Shown: positions 41,756-51,006 of the stretch, piece by piece
Numbering within the stretch: the stretch's first letter is position 1
Layout of the letters: every line of letters starts with the position of its first letter
Assembly (NCBI RefSeq): GCF_030684215.1
Contig: NZ_JAUXOV010000056.1
Span: 1-64,000, forward strand
Length of the DNA: 64,000 nucleotides
Reading direction: 5' to 3'
Source of the DNA: Pseudotabrizicola sp.
Lineage (GTDB): Bacteria; Pseudomonadota; Alphaproteobacteria; Rhodobacterales; Rhodobacteraceae
Made by a program: the position numbers and the translations under genes
The notes under the pieces: generated by a model
Database searches by the model: none
Seen by the model: only the letters and a program-made list of their open reading frames with translations
What the model was told of the DNA's origin: nothing

Positions 41756-44443
41756 TTAGTCTACTTTTCGTTCCAGCCGCAGCGGCACGGCCACCCGGAA
41801 GGCTGCCCCGCCCTGCCCAGGCAGATAGGTGATCGTGCCGCCCAGATTGGCCATCACCTCGCGGCAGATCGCAAGGCCAAGCCCCGCCCCGCCCGCACGG
41901 GTCTGGTCGGTCAGCCGCGCGAACTTCTCAAAAATCAGTGCCTGACTTTCCTTGGGAATGCCCGACCCGTTGTCGGCGAAATCGACCGTGACCCGGCCAC
42001 CGCGCTGCCGCACCGAGATCCGCAGCTCGGGTGCCGTCGCATCGCAATATTTGCGCGCGTTCGAGATCAGGTTGATGAACACCTGCACCAGACGATCAGC
42101 ATCGGTGCGGATAAAGATATTCTCCATCGGCAGGTCGCGGAAGATCACAAAGCTGCGCTCGGGCTTGGTATGGCTGGCCGATGCGAGGGCGCGGTCGATC
42201 ATCTGGCTCAGGTTCGCAAGCCCAAGGTTCAGCTGCACAGTGCCGTTTTCCAGCACCGACAGATCCAGCAGATCATCCAGCAACCGGGTCAGGCGCTTGG
42301 CCTCGTCATGGATGATGCGTCCGTAATTGGCCACTTGTTCAGGCGGCAGATCGCCTTCGGTCAGGATCTCGGAAAACGCGCGGATGGACGTCATTGGCGT
42401 GCGCAGCTCGTGGCTGATCTGCGAAAGGAACGCATCTTTCTGGATCGACAGTTGCATCAGCTTTTCATTGGCCTCGCGCAGCGCACGCGCCGTGCGGGTC
42501 ACTTCCTCTTGCTGGCTTTCCAGCCGGGCGGAATATTCCATGATCTGCGCCGACTCGCTGGCCACCGCCATCAGGTCTTCGACCGTCACCGTGGCGCGAC
42601 CTGCAAGCTGGCTCATCATCGCATGCGCGGTCGCCGCCCCCACCGATCCCGCCAGCCGCCGTTCCAGCCTGGCCATGAAATCGGATGTGGGATCAGGCAG
42701 ATAGCCCGCCTTGCCCTGCCCCTTCGCCTCGGCCTCGAAAAAAATCAGCGCGTCGTCATCGCCCATGATCCGCTGCGACATGACCAACAGGTCTTCGGGT
42801 TCGGCCACGCCCCGCTCCCACCCGCGCGGGCTGCCCGATGCAGTGTCAAACACACGCACGAAAGCAGCACCCTGCATCCGCTCTACCGGACCGGGAAAGG
42901 TGAACAATGATCCGGCGAGAAACGCCGCAGTGTTCAGAGTCATCGACCAGAACAGCGCGTGCAGCAGCGGGTCCATCGTGGACACGCCAAACAGCGCACG
43001 CGGGCGCAGCCAGTCTATTCCGAACGGACCCTCCACAAACACCATCGCCGGGATCACCGCATCGGGACCAAAAGACGGCAAAAACAGTGTATAGGCCCAG
43101 ACCACAAAGCCCACCGACATGCCAAGCGCCGCACCGATCCGGGTAGCGCCGCGCCAAAAAATGCCAAAGATCATCGCGGGCAAAAACTGCGCCACTCCGA
43201 CAAAAGCGATCAGCCCGATAGCAGCAAGGGCCGCAGAGCCGCCCGACATCCGGTAATAGGCATAGCCCAAGCCCAGCACCACGCCGATAGAGATACGCCG
43301 CGACAGCAAAACCAGCCGCCGCACATCACCCGACACCGCTTTTGCCGGACGCAGCCGCAGCCAGACAGGCATGACGATATGGTTGGAAACCATGGTGGCA
43401 AGGGCGATGGATTCCACAATGACCATCGACGTGGCCGAAGAAAACCCGCCCAGAAACGCGAGCATCGCCAGCGCGCCTTGTCCTTCGGACAGGGGAAGGG
43501 TGAGCACGAACATATCAGGATTGGCAGAGGATGGCAGACGTTCAAGCCCCATCACCGCAATCGGCACGATGAACATGCTCATCGCAAACAGATACAGCGG
43601 AAAGGCCCACGATGCAGTGGCCAGATGCCGCTCGTCAGCGTTTTCCACCACCATCACCTGAAACATGCGCGGCAGGCAGATCACTGCCGCCCCTGCCGCA
43701 AACAACAGCCCCGCCCAGCGGCCCGGTTGCAGGTTCCAGTCGGCAATGTCTGACGCATCAATGCGCGCGATCATATCGGCAGGGCCATCGGCCATGAACC
43801 AGACCACAAACACCCCCACGGCGATAAGGGCGACCAGCTTGACCACCGCCTCAACCGCGATGGCAGTGACAATGCCGTGGTGCTGTTCCTTGGCGTCCAG
43901 ATTGCGAGTGCCGAACAGGATGGTGAACAGCGCCAGCCCCGCCGCCACCCAGACCGCCGTTGCCTCGGTCCCCGGCGGGGCAAAGCCGTCGTCGGTCGGG
44001 CTGGCGAAGACGCTGAACGACAGCGTCACCGATTGCAGTTGCAGCGCGATATAGGGCGTCGCCGCCACCACCGCGATCACCGTCACGATCACGCCCAGCA
44101 GGTTCGACTTGCCAAAGCGGCTGGAGATCAGGTCGGCGATTGACGTCACGCGCTGTTGCCGCCCGATCCGCACCAGCTTGCGCAGCACCCACCACCAGCC
44201 GACAAACACCAGCGTCGGGCCAAGATAGATCGTCAGAAATTCAAGCCCCGACCGCGCCGCATAGCCGACCGCGCCGTAAAACGTCCAGGCGGTGCAATAA
44301 ATTGACAAGGACAACGTGTAGATCAGTGGCGATTGCAGCCAGCCAAGCTGGCCACGATCCGCCCGCCGCTCTGCCGCCCATGCGACGGCAAACAGAAAGA
44401 TCACATAGGCCAGACAGGACAGGACCAGAATGTTAAAGGGCAT
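41756..44443 (-). CDS. Histidine kinase with a sodium/solute-symporter (SSS) domain
   Basis: An 895-residue protein. The first 500 residues have about 12-13 membrane segments of the SSS family, starting MPFNILVLSCLAYVIFL and including YCTAWTFYGAVGYAARSG and SSATSMVIVESIALATMVSN. The kinase half has HisKA S-Q-I-S-H-E-L-R-T-P-M-T, N box NLISNARKY, G1 FADNGSGIP and G2 G-G-A-G-L-G-L-A. CbrA-like kinases of this build sense or carry a solute and control carbon and nitrogen use. The small membrane gene and receiver gene lie just upstream on the same strand. Confidence 0.9.
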   Translation of the reverse strand: MPFNILVLSCLAYVIFLFAVAWAAERRADRGQLGWLQSPLIYTLSLSIYCTAWTFYGAVGYAARSGLEFLTIYLGPTLVFVGWWWVLRKLVRIGRQQRVTSIADLISSRFGKSNLLGVIVTVIAVVAATPYIALQLQSVTLSFSVFASPTDDGFAPPGTEATAVWVAAGLALFTILFGTRNLDAKEQHHGIVTAIAVEAVVKLVALIAVGVFVVWFMADGPADMIARIDASDIADWNLQPGRWAGLLFAAGAAVICLPRMFQVMVVENADERHLATASWAFPLYLFAMSMFIVPIAVMGLERLPSSANPDMFVLTLPLSEGQGALAMLAFLGGFSSATSMVIVESIALATMVSNHIVMPVWLRLRPAKAVSGDVRRLVLLSRRISIGVVLGLGYAYYRMSGGSAALAAIGLIAFVGVAQFLPAMIFGIFWRGATRIGAALGMSVGFVVWAYTLFLPSFGPDAVIPAMVFVEGPFGIDWLRPRALFGVSTMDPLLHALFWSMTLNTAAFLAGSLFTFPGPVERMQGAAFVRVFDTASGSPRGWERGVAEPEDLLVMSQRIMGDDDALIFFEAEAKGQGKAGYLPDPTSDFMARLERRLAGSVGAATAHAMMSQLAGRATVTVEDLMAVASESAQIMEYSARLESQQEEVTRTARALREANEKLMQLSIQKDAFLSQISHELRTPMTSIRAFSEILTEGDLPPEQVANYGRIIHDEAKRLTRLLDDLLDLSVLENGTVQLNLGLANLSQMIDRALASASHTKPERSFVIFRDLPMENIFIRTDADRLVQVFINLISNARKYCDATAPELRISVRQRGGRVTVDFADNGSGIPKESQALIFEKFARLTDQTRAGGAGLGLAICREVMANLGGTITYLPGQGGAAFRVAVPLRLERKVD

Positions 44444-44455
44444 CTTGCTTGGCCC

Positions 44456-44749
44456 CTATGTCCCTTGGCCCGGATCGGGGCTGGCATCGGCATCATCGGC
44501 TTCGTCCGCCGTGTTCAGGCTGCGCGACACAAGCATCGCAAGAGCAATCAGCACGGCCCAGATCACAAACAGATAAATGCCATCCGGCGCAGTATCCCGG
44601 CGGAAAGTGTCTTGCGGGGCCCAAAGCACCGGCAGAAGCATCAGGAAAAGACCAACGACCGGCAACAACCGCGCAGCATCGCGCCGCCTGCGTTGCCGGT
44701 AACTGGCGCGGCGCAGAAACAGCGGCGGGGTGCGTGGGGATTGCGACAT
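44456..44749 (-). CDS. Small membrane protein encoded between receiver and SSS-kinase genes (97 aa)
   Basis: Two hydrophobic segments (RLLPVVGLFLMLLPVLW and GIYLFVIWAVLIALAML) lie between a basic N-terminus (R-R-R-R-D-A-A-R) and an acidic tail (D-E-A-D-D-A-D). It starts 4 bases past the receiver stop and ends 12 bases before the kinase start. A partner or accessory subunit of the kinase is likely. It resembles small proteins paired with SSS transporters, such as the DUF485/DUF4212 type, but no clear match is asserted. Confidence 0.75.
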   Translation of the reverse strand: MSQSPRTPPLFLRRASYRQRRRRDAARLLPVVGLFLMLLPVLWAPQDTFRRDTAPDGIYLFVIWAVLIALAMLVSRSLNTADEADDADASPDPGQGT

Positions 44750-44753
44750 CGGC

Positions 44754-45122
44754 TCAGCCGCTGATCAGCGCGCGAACGGCGGCGCGCATGTCATCGTTGG
44801 AAAACGGCTTAGTCATGAAATGGTTGGCCCCTGCCCGTTCCGCCGCCTCGCGGTCACGGCCCTGGCCCTTTGCCGTCAGCATCATCACAGGCAGGCCTTG
44901 CGTCGCCGGGTCCGCCCGTAATTCCGCCAGAATTTCCAGACCGCTGACACCGGGCAACATCAGATCAAGGATGACCAGATCCGGCATCACCGCCCGCACC
45001 GCCGCAACCGCGCCCACCCCATCGGCAAGCGTGGTCACTTCGCAGCCGTCACGCGACAGGATGAACCGAATAGCCTCGGTTATGTTCGGCTCATCCTCGA
45101 TGAGCAGCACACGCGCCGTCAT
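44754..45122 (-). CDS. CheY-like response regulator
   Basis: A 122-residue single receiver: V-L-L-I-E-D-E-P-N, phospho-acceptor Asp in L-V-I-L-D-L-M-L-P-G, Thr in M-M-L-T-A-K and Lys in F-M-T-K-P-F-S. All invariant residues are present. The start at 45122 is preferred to the frame start at 45194, because GGAGGGGGG lies upstream and the receiver fold begins there. It stands directly before the SSS-kinase operon genes and is its likely phosphorylation partner. Confidence 0.87.
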   Translation of the reverse strand: MTARVLLIEDEPNITEAIRFILSRDGCEVTTLADGVGAVAAVRAVMPDLVILDLMLPGVSGLEILAELRADPATQGLPVMMLTAKGQGRDREAAERAGANHFMTKPFSNDDMRAAVRALISG

Positions 45123-45198
45123 ATGTCTTGTGTCCCCCCTCCGGTCAGCAACCGGGTTGCTGCAAACTATCCGGCGAATGTGTGGGTATGTCAAAGAC

Positions 45199-46518
45199 CT
45201 ATTGCACGCCAGCCTCGGTCAGTATCGACGGCTCGCGCCGGGCAGGACAGGCCGCACGCGGGCAGATGCGACAAGAGGAACCAAGCGCCAGCACTGGCCC
45301 TGCCGCGCGCAACGGGGCGTCGTCGGGCAGGATCAGCATGGCGGCTTCACGCAGGTCCGGGCCACTGAACCCTTGCGGCAGGCGCGTTTCGCAAATTGAC
45401 AGCGTGCGAAACACCCGCGCCGCCCGCCCCGCAGGTTCCACCCGCGCGACCATAGGCATCATCGGCCGCGCAAGCGCCGCAAACAGCGGCCACAACGGGC
45501 AGGCCGCGCCAAAGCGGGGCAAGGCGAAACCATCAACCGGCTTGCGAAACAACAAGGTGCCAGAGGCGTCGCAGATCACCAGCCCGGCGACAGACCCCGG
45601 CAAAAGCGCGATTCGCCGCATCACCGCCAGCACCGGCAAACCGCTACGCTGCGCCAGAACCGACGGGTCGGCCTCGCCGCCCTCCAGCGCGGCGCGCAGT
45701 ACGGCATCAGGCAAAAGCCGCGCCTCATCAGCGGACTGACGCAGGAATTCTTGCGCCAGACTGCGCGCAGCTACCGCAGCAAGCCCCGCCACCTCGGCCA
45801 TCAGCCTTTCAAACCCGCCCGGCTCTGCCAATTCCGCCAGATGCCATCCACGCGCGGCAAGCCAGCCCTCTACCTCTTCTTGCGGCGCGGCAAGACCGGC
45901 ATCAACCGCTGTGTCCGGGCCATCCAGATAAGCAACCAACGCCTCGGCCCCATGGGCCAGCCGTTCACTGTCCTGATGCAGATTCTGATGGAAACGCGCA
46001 CGCCAGTCCGGGTCGATGTCTTCGGTATCCGCCAGAATGGCCGCTGTTGAGCGCACCGAGGCCAGAGCCGACAACACCTCATGCAACGACGCCGACAAAT
46101 GCGGATCATGGGTCAAACGGTCATTCAAAGCACCAACTGCACGCTCCAGCTGCGCGGCGCGGTGGTGCTGCGCGGCCAGTACCGCCGCCCAGCCCGGAAA
46201 GCGGCCTGCAAAATCTTCAATCCGGTCCAGTTCGGGCTGCACCCCCGGCACGGTTGACGCCGCCGCGCGCAGATCGTCGATCAGCGCGCCGCCCGCGCCC
46301 TCTGACAAGATCGCAACCTCAGTCCCCAGCGCTGCGGCCAGACGCTCCAACACCTCGGCCCCGACACGCCTGCGGTTGTGTTCAATCAGGTTCAGATAAC
46401 TGGCCGATACCCCGGCCGATTGCGCCACCTCGCCCTGACGCAGACCCAAGGCAAGCCGCCGCTCACGGATCAGGCTTCCGGTCAGACTGGCAGGGGCAGA
46501 GGATGGGCTGTTGGACAT
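45199..46518 (-). CDS. ScfR-like XRE-family regulator of short-chain acyl metabolism
   Basis: A 439-residue protein. An N-terminal HTH (I-R-E-R-R-L-A-L-G-L-R-Q-G-E-V-A, SASYLNLIEHNRRR) is followed by a long helical region and a C-terminal DUF2083-type domain ending in a Cys cluster, CRICPRAACPARREPS. RamB/ScfR/PrpR-type regulators of acetyl-CoA, propionyl-CoA and glyoxylate genes have this build. Two TTTACAA sites lie just upstream of its start, suggesting autoregulation. It sits 76 bases before the receiver gene and may be in the same transcript. Confidence 0.82.
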   Translation of the reverse strand: MSNSPSSAPASLTGSLIRERRLALGLRQGEVAQSAGVSASYLNLIEHNRRRVGAEVLERLAAALGTEVAILSEGAGGALIDDLRAAASTVPGVQPELDRIEDFAGRFPGWAAVLAAQHHRAAQLERAVGALNDRLTHDPHLSASLHEVLSALASVRSTAAILADTEDIDPDWRARFHQNLHQDSERLAHGAEALVAYLDGPDTAVDAGLAAPQEEVEGWLAARGWHLAELAEPGGFERLMAEVAGLAAVAARSLAQEFLRQSADEARLLPDAVLRAALEGGEADPSVLAQRSGLPVLAVMRRIALLPGSVAGLVICDASGTLLFRKPVDGFALPRFGAACPLWPLFAALARPMMPMVARVEPAGRAARVFRTLSICETRLPQGFSGPDLREAAMLILPDDAPLRAAGPVLALGSSCRICPRAACPARREPSILTEAGVQ

Positions 46519-46543
46519 GGCAAACCACTAAGGACTACCTGAC

Positions 46544-46569
46544 TTTACAAGCCCTGCCAAAATTTACAA
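46544..46569. promoter_or_regulatory. Paired TTTACAA sites ahead of the XRE regulator gene
   Basis: TTTACAA occurs at 46544-46550 and 46563-46569, 19 bases apart, in the 70 bases between the XRE regulator start and the TetR gene stop. Regulators of this build bind AAATTTGCAAA- or TTTGCAA-like motifs, so this is a plausible autoregulatory pair. Inferred by resemblance. Confidence 0.35.
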
Positions 46570-46586
46570 CGGCTTGTCAAACTAGT

Positions 46587-47192
46587 CTATGGTGCGAGCA
46601 AACGGGCGTAGAGCGTTTCCAGAAACGCCCCTGCTTCGGCATAGGGGTCGTGGCCTTCACCAAGTACCGTGCGGACCTGCACATCGAAATCGGCGTAATG
46701 CTGGGTCAGCGCCCAGATCGAAAACACCAAATGCACCGGGTCCAGCCGGGCGATGCGGCCCTCATCCATCCAGCGCTGCAGCACCAGCGCCTTTTCCGCC
46801 ACCAACTCGGTCAACTCGCCCTCTATCGCCGCACGCATCCGAGGCGCACCTTGCAGGATTTCGATGGCAAACAGCCGGCTTTCACGCGGGAAGTTGCGGC
46901 TTAGTTCCAGCTTACGCCGGACATAACCCATGATTTCCGCCACCGGATCGCCGTTGGGGTCCATTTCGCGCAACGGATCAAGCCATGTGTGCAAAAGGCG
47001 CGTCAGCAGGGTCTGGTGGATCGCCTCTTTTGACGGAAAATAATACAGCAGGTTGGGCTTTGACAGGCCGGCAACCTCTGCAATCTGGTCCAGCGTAGCT
47101 CCGCGAAAACCTTGCGAAGAAAACACATCAAGCGCAGCCTCAAGGATGGTTTCAGAATTCCTGAGCTGAATACGGGTCTTGGGTCTTGGCAT
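46587..47192 (-). CDS. RutR-like TetR-family regulator
   Basis: A 201-residue protein. The HTH spans T-I-L-E-A-A-L-D-V-F-S-S-Q-G-F-R-G-A, then VAGLSKPNLLYYFPSKEAIH, with the F-P-S-K of RutR. The C-terminal domain has ESRLFAIEILQGAPRM and WALTQHYADFDVQV, as in the pyrimidine-sensing RutR family. It is divergent from an omega-amino acid transaminase and a RutR-type palindrome lies between them. Uracil or beta-alanine metabolism is the likely target. Confidence 0.82.
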   Translation of the reverse strand: MPRPKTRIQLRNSETILEAALDVFSSQGFRGATLDQIAEVAGLSKPNLLYYFPSKEAIHQTLLTRLLHTWLDPLREMDPNGDPVAEIMGYVRRKLELSRNFPRESRLFAIEILQGAPRMRAAIEGELTELVAEKALVLQRWMDEGRIARLDPVHLVFSIWALTQHYADFDVQVRTVLGEGHDPYAEAGAFLETLYARLLAP

Positions 47193-47334
47193 TGGTGTCG
47201 TTTTTCCTGCGTCCGGTGTGTCAGGTTGGCGCAGAACGCGCCATCATGCAATTGGCAGAACGAAGGCTGACTATGCTAAGATCATCGCGATCAGGGCGAG
47301 GGCTTGACTGGCCTGCCCTTGGTGATAGCAACAT

Positions 47335-47350
47335 CTGACCATCCGGTCAA
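47335..47350. promoter_or_regulatory. RutR-type operator between regulator and transaminase
   Basis: TGACC-ATCC-GGTCA is a perfect 5-4-5 palindrome at 47336-47349, close to the E. coli RutR consensus TTGACCA-N2-TGGTCAA. It lies 50 bases before the transaminase ATG, a typical repressor position, and within 150 bases of the regulator start. Confidence 0.7.
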
Positions 47351-47398
47351 AACCCATTCGCGCGCCGCAAGGCCGCCCCAACAGGAACCCCACTCGCC

Positions 47399-48724
47399 AT
47401 GGCGCTGGATCGCAAAGCCCCGAACGACCTGAATGCTTTTTGGATGCCCTTCACCGCAAACCGCCAGTTCAAGAAAAACCCGCGGATGCTCGTTGCGGCA
47501 AAGGACATGCATTACACCACCTCTGATGGCCGTCAGGTGCTGGACGGAACGGCGGGTCTGTGGTGCTGCAACGCGGGCCATTGCCGCCCCAAAATCACCG
47601 AGGCGATCCAACGGCAAGCGGCAGAGCTGGACTATGCCCCGGCCTTCCAGATGGGCCACCCGGTTGCGTTCGAACTGGCCAACCGCATCATCGAGATTGC
47701 GCCCAAGGGCATTGAGCATGTATTTTACACGAACTCTGGCTCGGAAAGCGTTGAAACTGCGTTGAAATTGGCAATCGCCTACCACCGCGCCAAGGGTCAG
47801 GCCACCCGCACCCGTTTGATTGGGCGGGAACGTGGGTATCATGGGGTAAACTTTGGCGGCATCTCGGTTGGCGGCATCGTCAACAACCGTCGGCATTTTG
47901 GAAGCCTTCTCAATGGGGTGGACCATCTTCCTCATACGCATCTGCCGGATAACAACCGCTGGTCGCGCGGTCAGCCGGAACATGGCGCGTATCTTGCAGA
48001 TGATCTGGAAAAGCTGGTGGCGCTGCACGGCGCGGAAACCATCGCGGCGGTCATCGTGGAGCCCGTTGCAGGGTCAACAGGGGTGATACTGCCGCCTAAA
48101 GGGTATCTGGAAAAGCTGCGCGCGATCACCAAAAAGCACGGTATCTTGCTGATTTTTGATGAGGTCATCACCGGATTTGGCCGTCTTGGCGCGCCCTTTG
48201 CCTCGCAGTATTTCGACGTGTTGCCCGACATGATGACCACCGCCAAGGGCCTGACCAACGGGGTGATCCCCATGGGGGCTGTGCTGACCACGGCAGAACT
48301 GCACGACGCCTTTATGGACGGGCCCGAGAACATGATCGAGCTGTTCCATGGCTATACGTATTCCGGCAACCCCATTGCATCGGCCGCCGGAATAGCCACG
48401 CTGGAGACCTACAAGGAAGAAGCGCTGTTTGAACGTGCCGCCGAAATCGCGCCCTATTGGGAAGATGCACTGCACAGCTTGCGCGACTCACGTCATGTTA
48501 TCGACGTGCGCAACATGGGTCTGATCGGCGCGGTCGAGTTGGATCCGATTGCAGGCGAGCCTACAAAACGGGCGTTCAGCGCGTTTTTGGCGGCTTACGA
48601 CAAAAACATCCTGATCCGCACAACAGGCGATATCATCGCCATGTCACCGCCGCTGATGATCACACGCGACCAGATTGACACGCTGATCGGCACGCTGGCC
48701 GATGTGCTGAAATCGCTGGACTAA
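47399..48724 (+). CDS. Omega-amino acid:pyruvate transaminase (class III)
   Basis: A 441-residue PLP enzyme of class III. It has NAFWMPFTANRQFKKNPRML at the start, then TNSGSESVETALKLA, GRERGYHGVNFGG, L-I-F-D-E-V-I-T-G-F-G-R, and the Schiff-base lysine in MMTTAKGLTNGVIPMGAV. The pattern matches beta-alanine:pyruvate transaminases, which make malonate semialdehyde from beta-alanine. This fits the RutR-like regulator beside it, since pyrimidine breakdown yields beta-alanine. The exact amine substrate is uncertain. Confidence 0.88.
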   Translation: MALDRKAPNDLNAFWMPFTANRQFKKNPRMLVAAKDMHYTTSDGRQVLDGTAGLWCCNAGHCRPKITEAIQRQAAELDYAPAFQMGHPVAFELANRIIEIAPKGIEHVFYTNSGSESVETALKLAIAYHRAKGQATRTRLIGRERGYHGVNFGGISVGGIVNNRRHFGSLLNGVDHLPHTHLPDNNRWSRGQPEHGAYLADDLEKLVALHGAETIAAVIVEPVAGSTGVILPPKGYLEKLRAITKKHGILLIFDEVITGFGRLGAPFASQYFDVLPDMMTTAKGLTNGVIPMGAVLTTAELHDAFMDGPENMIELFHGYTYSGNPIASAAGIATLETYKEEALFERAAEIAPYWEDALHSLRDSRHVIDVRNMGLIGAVELDPIAGEPTKRAFSAFLAAYDKNILIRTTGDIIAMSPPLMITRDQIDTLIGTLADVLKSLD

Positions 48725-48742
48725 GCGTGCGCGATCACCCGG

Positions 48743-49474
48743 TTAAATATCTGTGACTGGCCACAGCGTTTCGGGGGCAGGATCGCCCTCGAAAAACGCC
48801 TCGTGCTCGGCACGGATGCGGCGGATCTGCACTTTGATCCGTGACAGATGTGCGTGCATCGCCGCCATCGCACGCAAGGCGTCCCGGTCACGCAGCGCCG
48901 CCATGACTTTCAGATGGTCGCCGTAGGCATCCTTTGAGGCGAAGGACAGCGACAAAAACCGTACCCTGTCCATATGCGCCTTGTTCTCGCGGATGATGTC
49001 CCAGGCAAAGCCGTGGCCGCTACGCTCGCAAATCTCACGGTGGAACAGATCGTCCAGAGCGTGAAAGGCAACCGGATCACGCGCATCAGCCGCCAGGCGC
49101 TGCTGTTCAAGCACATCGTCCAGCGCGGTCAGGTCATCATCTCTCAGACGCTCGCAAGCCATCCGCACCGTTTCCGCCTCGATGGCCGAGCGGATGAACC
49201 GCGCCTGCATCACCGCCGCCTCGGAAATGGCAGAAATGACGGTGGCGCGTTGCGGGCGGATGGTCAGAAAGCCCAGCGTTGACAGCCGGTAGAACGCATC
49301 GCGCACCGGCTGGCGTGACACGCCCATGCCCTTTGCCACATCCACCTCTGACATCTTGGTGCCGGGGGGCAGGTCAAGGGCAAGAATCTGGCGGTGCAGT
49401 TCTTCAAACACCGTATCCGTCACAGAAGGCCGCTGAACCGGCTCCAGAAGTTTTAGAAGCGTGCTTTCGGCCAT
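48743..49474 (-). CDS. GntR/FadR-family regulator of the hexuronate operon
   Basis: A 243-residue protein. Winged helix: T-V-F-E-E-L-H-R-Q-I-L-A-L-D-L-P-P-G-T-K, then GMGVSRQPVRDAFYRLSTLG. FCD domain: FIRSAIEAETVRMAC, AFHALDDLFHREICERSGHG and a late G-D-H-L-K-V helix supplying metal-binding Asp/His. GntR-FCD proteins such as UxuR/ExuR respond to uronates. Divergent from uxaC across a palindromic site. The start at 49474 is preferred as GGAGCGAG precedes it; 49501 lacks one. Confidence 0.87.
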   Translation of the reverse strand: MAESTLLKLLEPVQRPSVTDTVFEELHRQILALDLPPGTKMSEVDVAKGMGVSRQPVRDAFYRLSTLGFLTIRPQRATVISAISEAAVMQARFIRSAIEAETVRMACERLRDDDLTALDDVLEQQRLAADARDPVAFHALDDLFHREICERSGHGFAWDIIRENKAHMDRVRFLSLSFASKDAYGDHLKVMAALRDRDALRAMAAMHAHLSRIKVQIRRIRAEHEAFFEGDPAPETLWPVTDI

Positions 49475-49497
49475 CTCTCGCTCCGTTGACAGGTTTC

Positions 49498-49519
49498 GCA
49501 TACTAGCATATTAGTTTGC
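49498..49519. promoter_or_regulatory. Palindromic operator between the GntR regulator and uxaC
   Basis: GCA-N-ACTA-N6-TAGT-N-TGC is a nearly perfect palindrome of 22 bp. It lies about 25 bases ahead of the GntR start and 55 bases ahead of uxaC, so it can control both directions. FadR-type GntR proteins bind palindromes with an A/T-rich core. Binding is inferred from position. Confidence 0.6.
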
Positions 49520-49574
49520 ATGTGACTTGAAAAGCGTCTTTCGCCCACCAAGCACGAGGGGGAGGAAAAAATAC

Positions 49575-50981
49575 GTGACATTGCTGGACAAAGATCGGCT
49601 TTTCCCCATCGAATCAGGCGCTCGTGGACTTGCAAGCGCGCTCTACGACACGGTCGCCGACCTGCCGATCATCAGCCCGCACGGCCATACTGACCCTGCG
49701 TGGTATGCCACCGATGACGCCTTTCCCGACCCGGCGCAACTTTTTGTCACGCCCGACCACTACGTGTTCCGGATGCTGTGTTCGCAGGGCATCGCGCTGA
49801 CCGATCTGGGGGTTCCGCGCGCCGATGGTGGCCCGGTCGAAACGGATGGCCGCAAGATCTGGCACCTGTTTGCGCAGAATTATCATGTGTTCCGGGGCAC
49901 GCCGTCTCGCATGTGGCTGGATCACGCGTTCGAGACCGTGTTCGGCTTTGATGTGCCGCTGTCTGCAACCACAGCAGATGATTATTACGACCGGATAGAC
50001 GCCGCCCTTGCCACCCCCGCCTTTCGCCCCCGCGCGCTGTATGAGCGGTTCAATATCGAGGTGATCTCTACCACCGATGGCGCGCTGGACGATCTGTTTT
50101 GGCACCAACAGATCCGCGACAGCGGCTGGCAGGGCCGTGTTGTTCCCGCCTACCGCCCCGATGCCGTGGTGGACCCGGAATTTCCGGGCTTTGCCCAGAA
50201 TGTGGCCCTGTTGGGCGAAATGACCGGCGAAGATACCGCAACATGGGCGGGCTATCTGACCGCGCACCGCATCCGGCGGGCGTTTTTCAAAAGCTACGGC
50301 TGCACGTCATCTGACCACGGCCACGCCACCGCCCGCACCGAAGATATGGCCCCGGATCAGGCGGCGCAATTGTTCGCGCACGCCCTGCGCGGCGCATGTT
50401 CCGCCGACGAGGCCGATGCATTTCGCGGCCAGATGTTGACCGAAATGGCGCGGATGAGCCTTGATGACGGGTTGGTGCTGCAAATCCACCCCGGATCACG
50501 GCGCAACCATTCCAACACGGTGCAGGCGATGTTTGGCCGCGACAAGGGGTTCGATATACCGGGCCGCACCGATTACGTGACCGCCCTGCGCCCGCTGCTG
50601 AACGCAGTGGGCATGGATACGCGCCTGTCAGTGATTGTGTTTACGCTGGACGAGTCGTCTTACGCCCGTGAACTGGCGCCGCTGGCCGGGGTCTATCCGG
50701 CGCTGAAGCTGGGGCCGGCATGGTGGTTCCACGACAGCCCCGAAGGCATGCGTCGCTTTCGCGAGATGACCACCGAAACGGCGGGCTTTTACAACACAGT
50801 GGGCTTCAACGACGACACCCGCGCCTATCTTTCGATTCCCGCGCGCCATGATGTGGCCCGCCGCGTGGATTGCGCCTTTCTCGCCACGCTTGTCCGCACC
50901 GGCAGGCTGGCTGAGGGCGATGCATACGAGGTCGCACACGACCTTGCATACCGGCTTGCAAAACAAGCCTACCGGCTGTGA
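49575..50981 (+). CDS. uxaC: Uronate isomerase
   Basis: A 468-residue protein of the amidohydrolase superfamily. The opening [10 protein letters not shown] holds the metal-binding H-x-H. Other matches are [18 protein letters not shown]-like ([20 protein letters not shown]), the [13 protein letters not shown] loop, and [10 protein letters not shown]. It converts glucuronate to fructuronate and galacturonate to tagaturonate. GTG 49575 is chosen because GGGGGAGGAAAAAATAC precedes it; the upstream ATG at 49527 does not fit. First gene of the uronate operon. Confidence 0.93.
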   Translation: MTLLDKDRLFPIESGARGLASALYDTVADLPIISPHGHTDPAWYATDDAFPDPAQLFVTPDHYVFRMLCSQGIALTDLGVPRADGGPVETDGRKIWHLFAQNYHVFRGTPSRMWLDHAFETVFGFDVPLSATTADDYYDRIDAALATPAFRPRALYERFNIEVISTTDGALDDLFWHQQIRDSGWQGRVVPAYRPDAVVDPEFPGFAQNVALLGEMTGEDTATWAGYLTAHRIRRAFFKSYGCTSSDHGHATARTEDMAPDQAAQLFAHALRGACSADEADAFRGQMLTEMARMSLDDGLVLQIHPGSRRNHSNTVQAMFGRDKGFDIPGRTDYVTALRPLLNAVGMDTRLSVIVFTLDESSYARELAPLAGVYPALKLGPAWWFHDSPEGMRRFREMTTETAGFYNTVGFNDDTRAYLSIPARHDVARRVDCAFLATLVRTGRLAEGDAYEVAHDLAYRLAKQAYRL

Positions 50982-51006
50982 AGCCATTCAACGGGAGGAG
51001 ACTACA

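Noticed and set aside
41330-42910. Plus-strand frame of 526 codons
   Set aside because: Antisense to the FliM/FliN-like gene and the kinase; no recognisable domain, rich in Arg, Gln and His.
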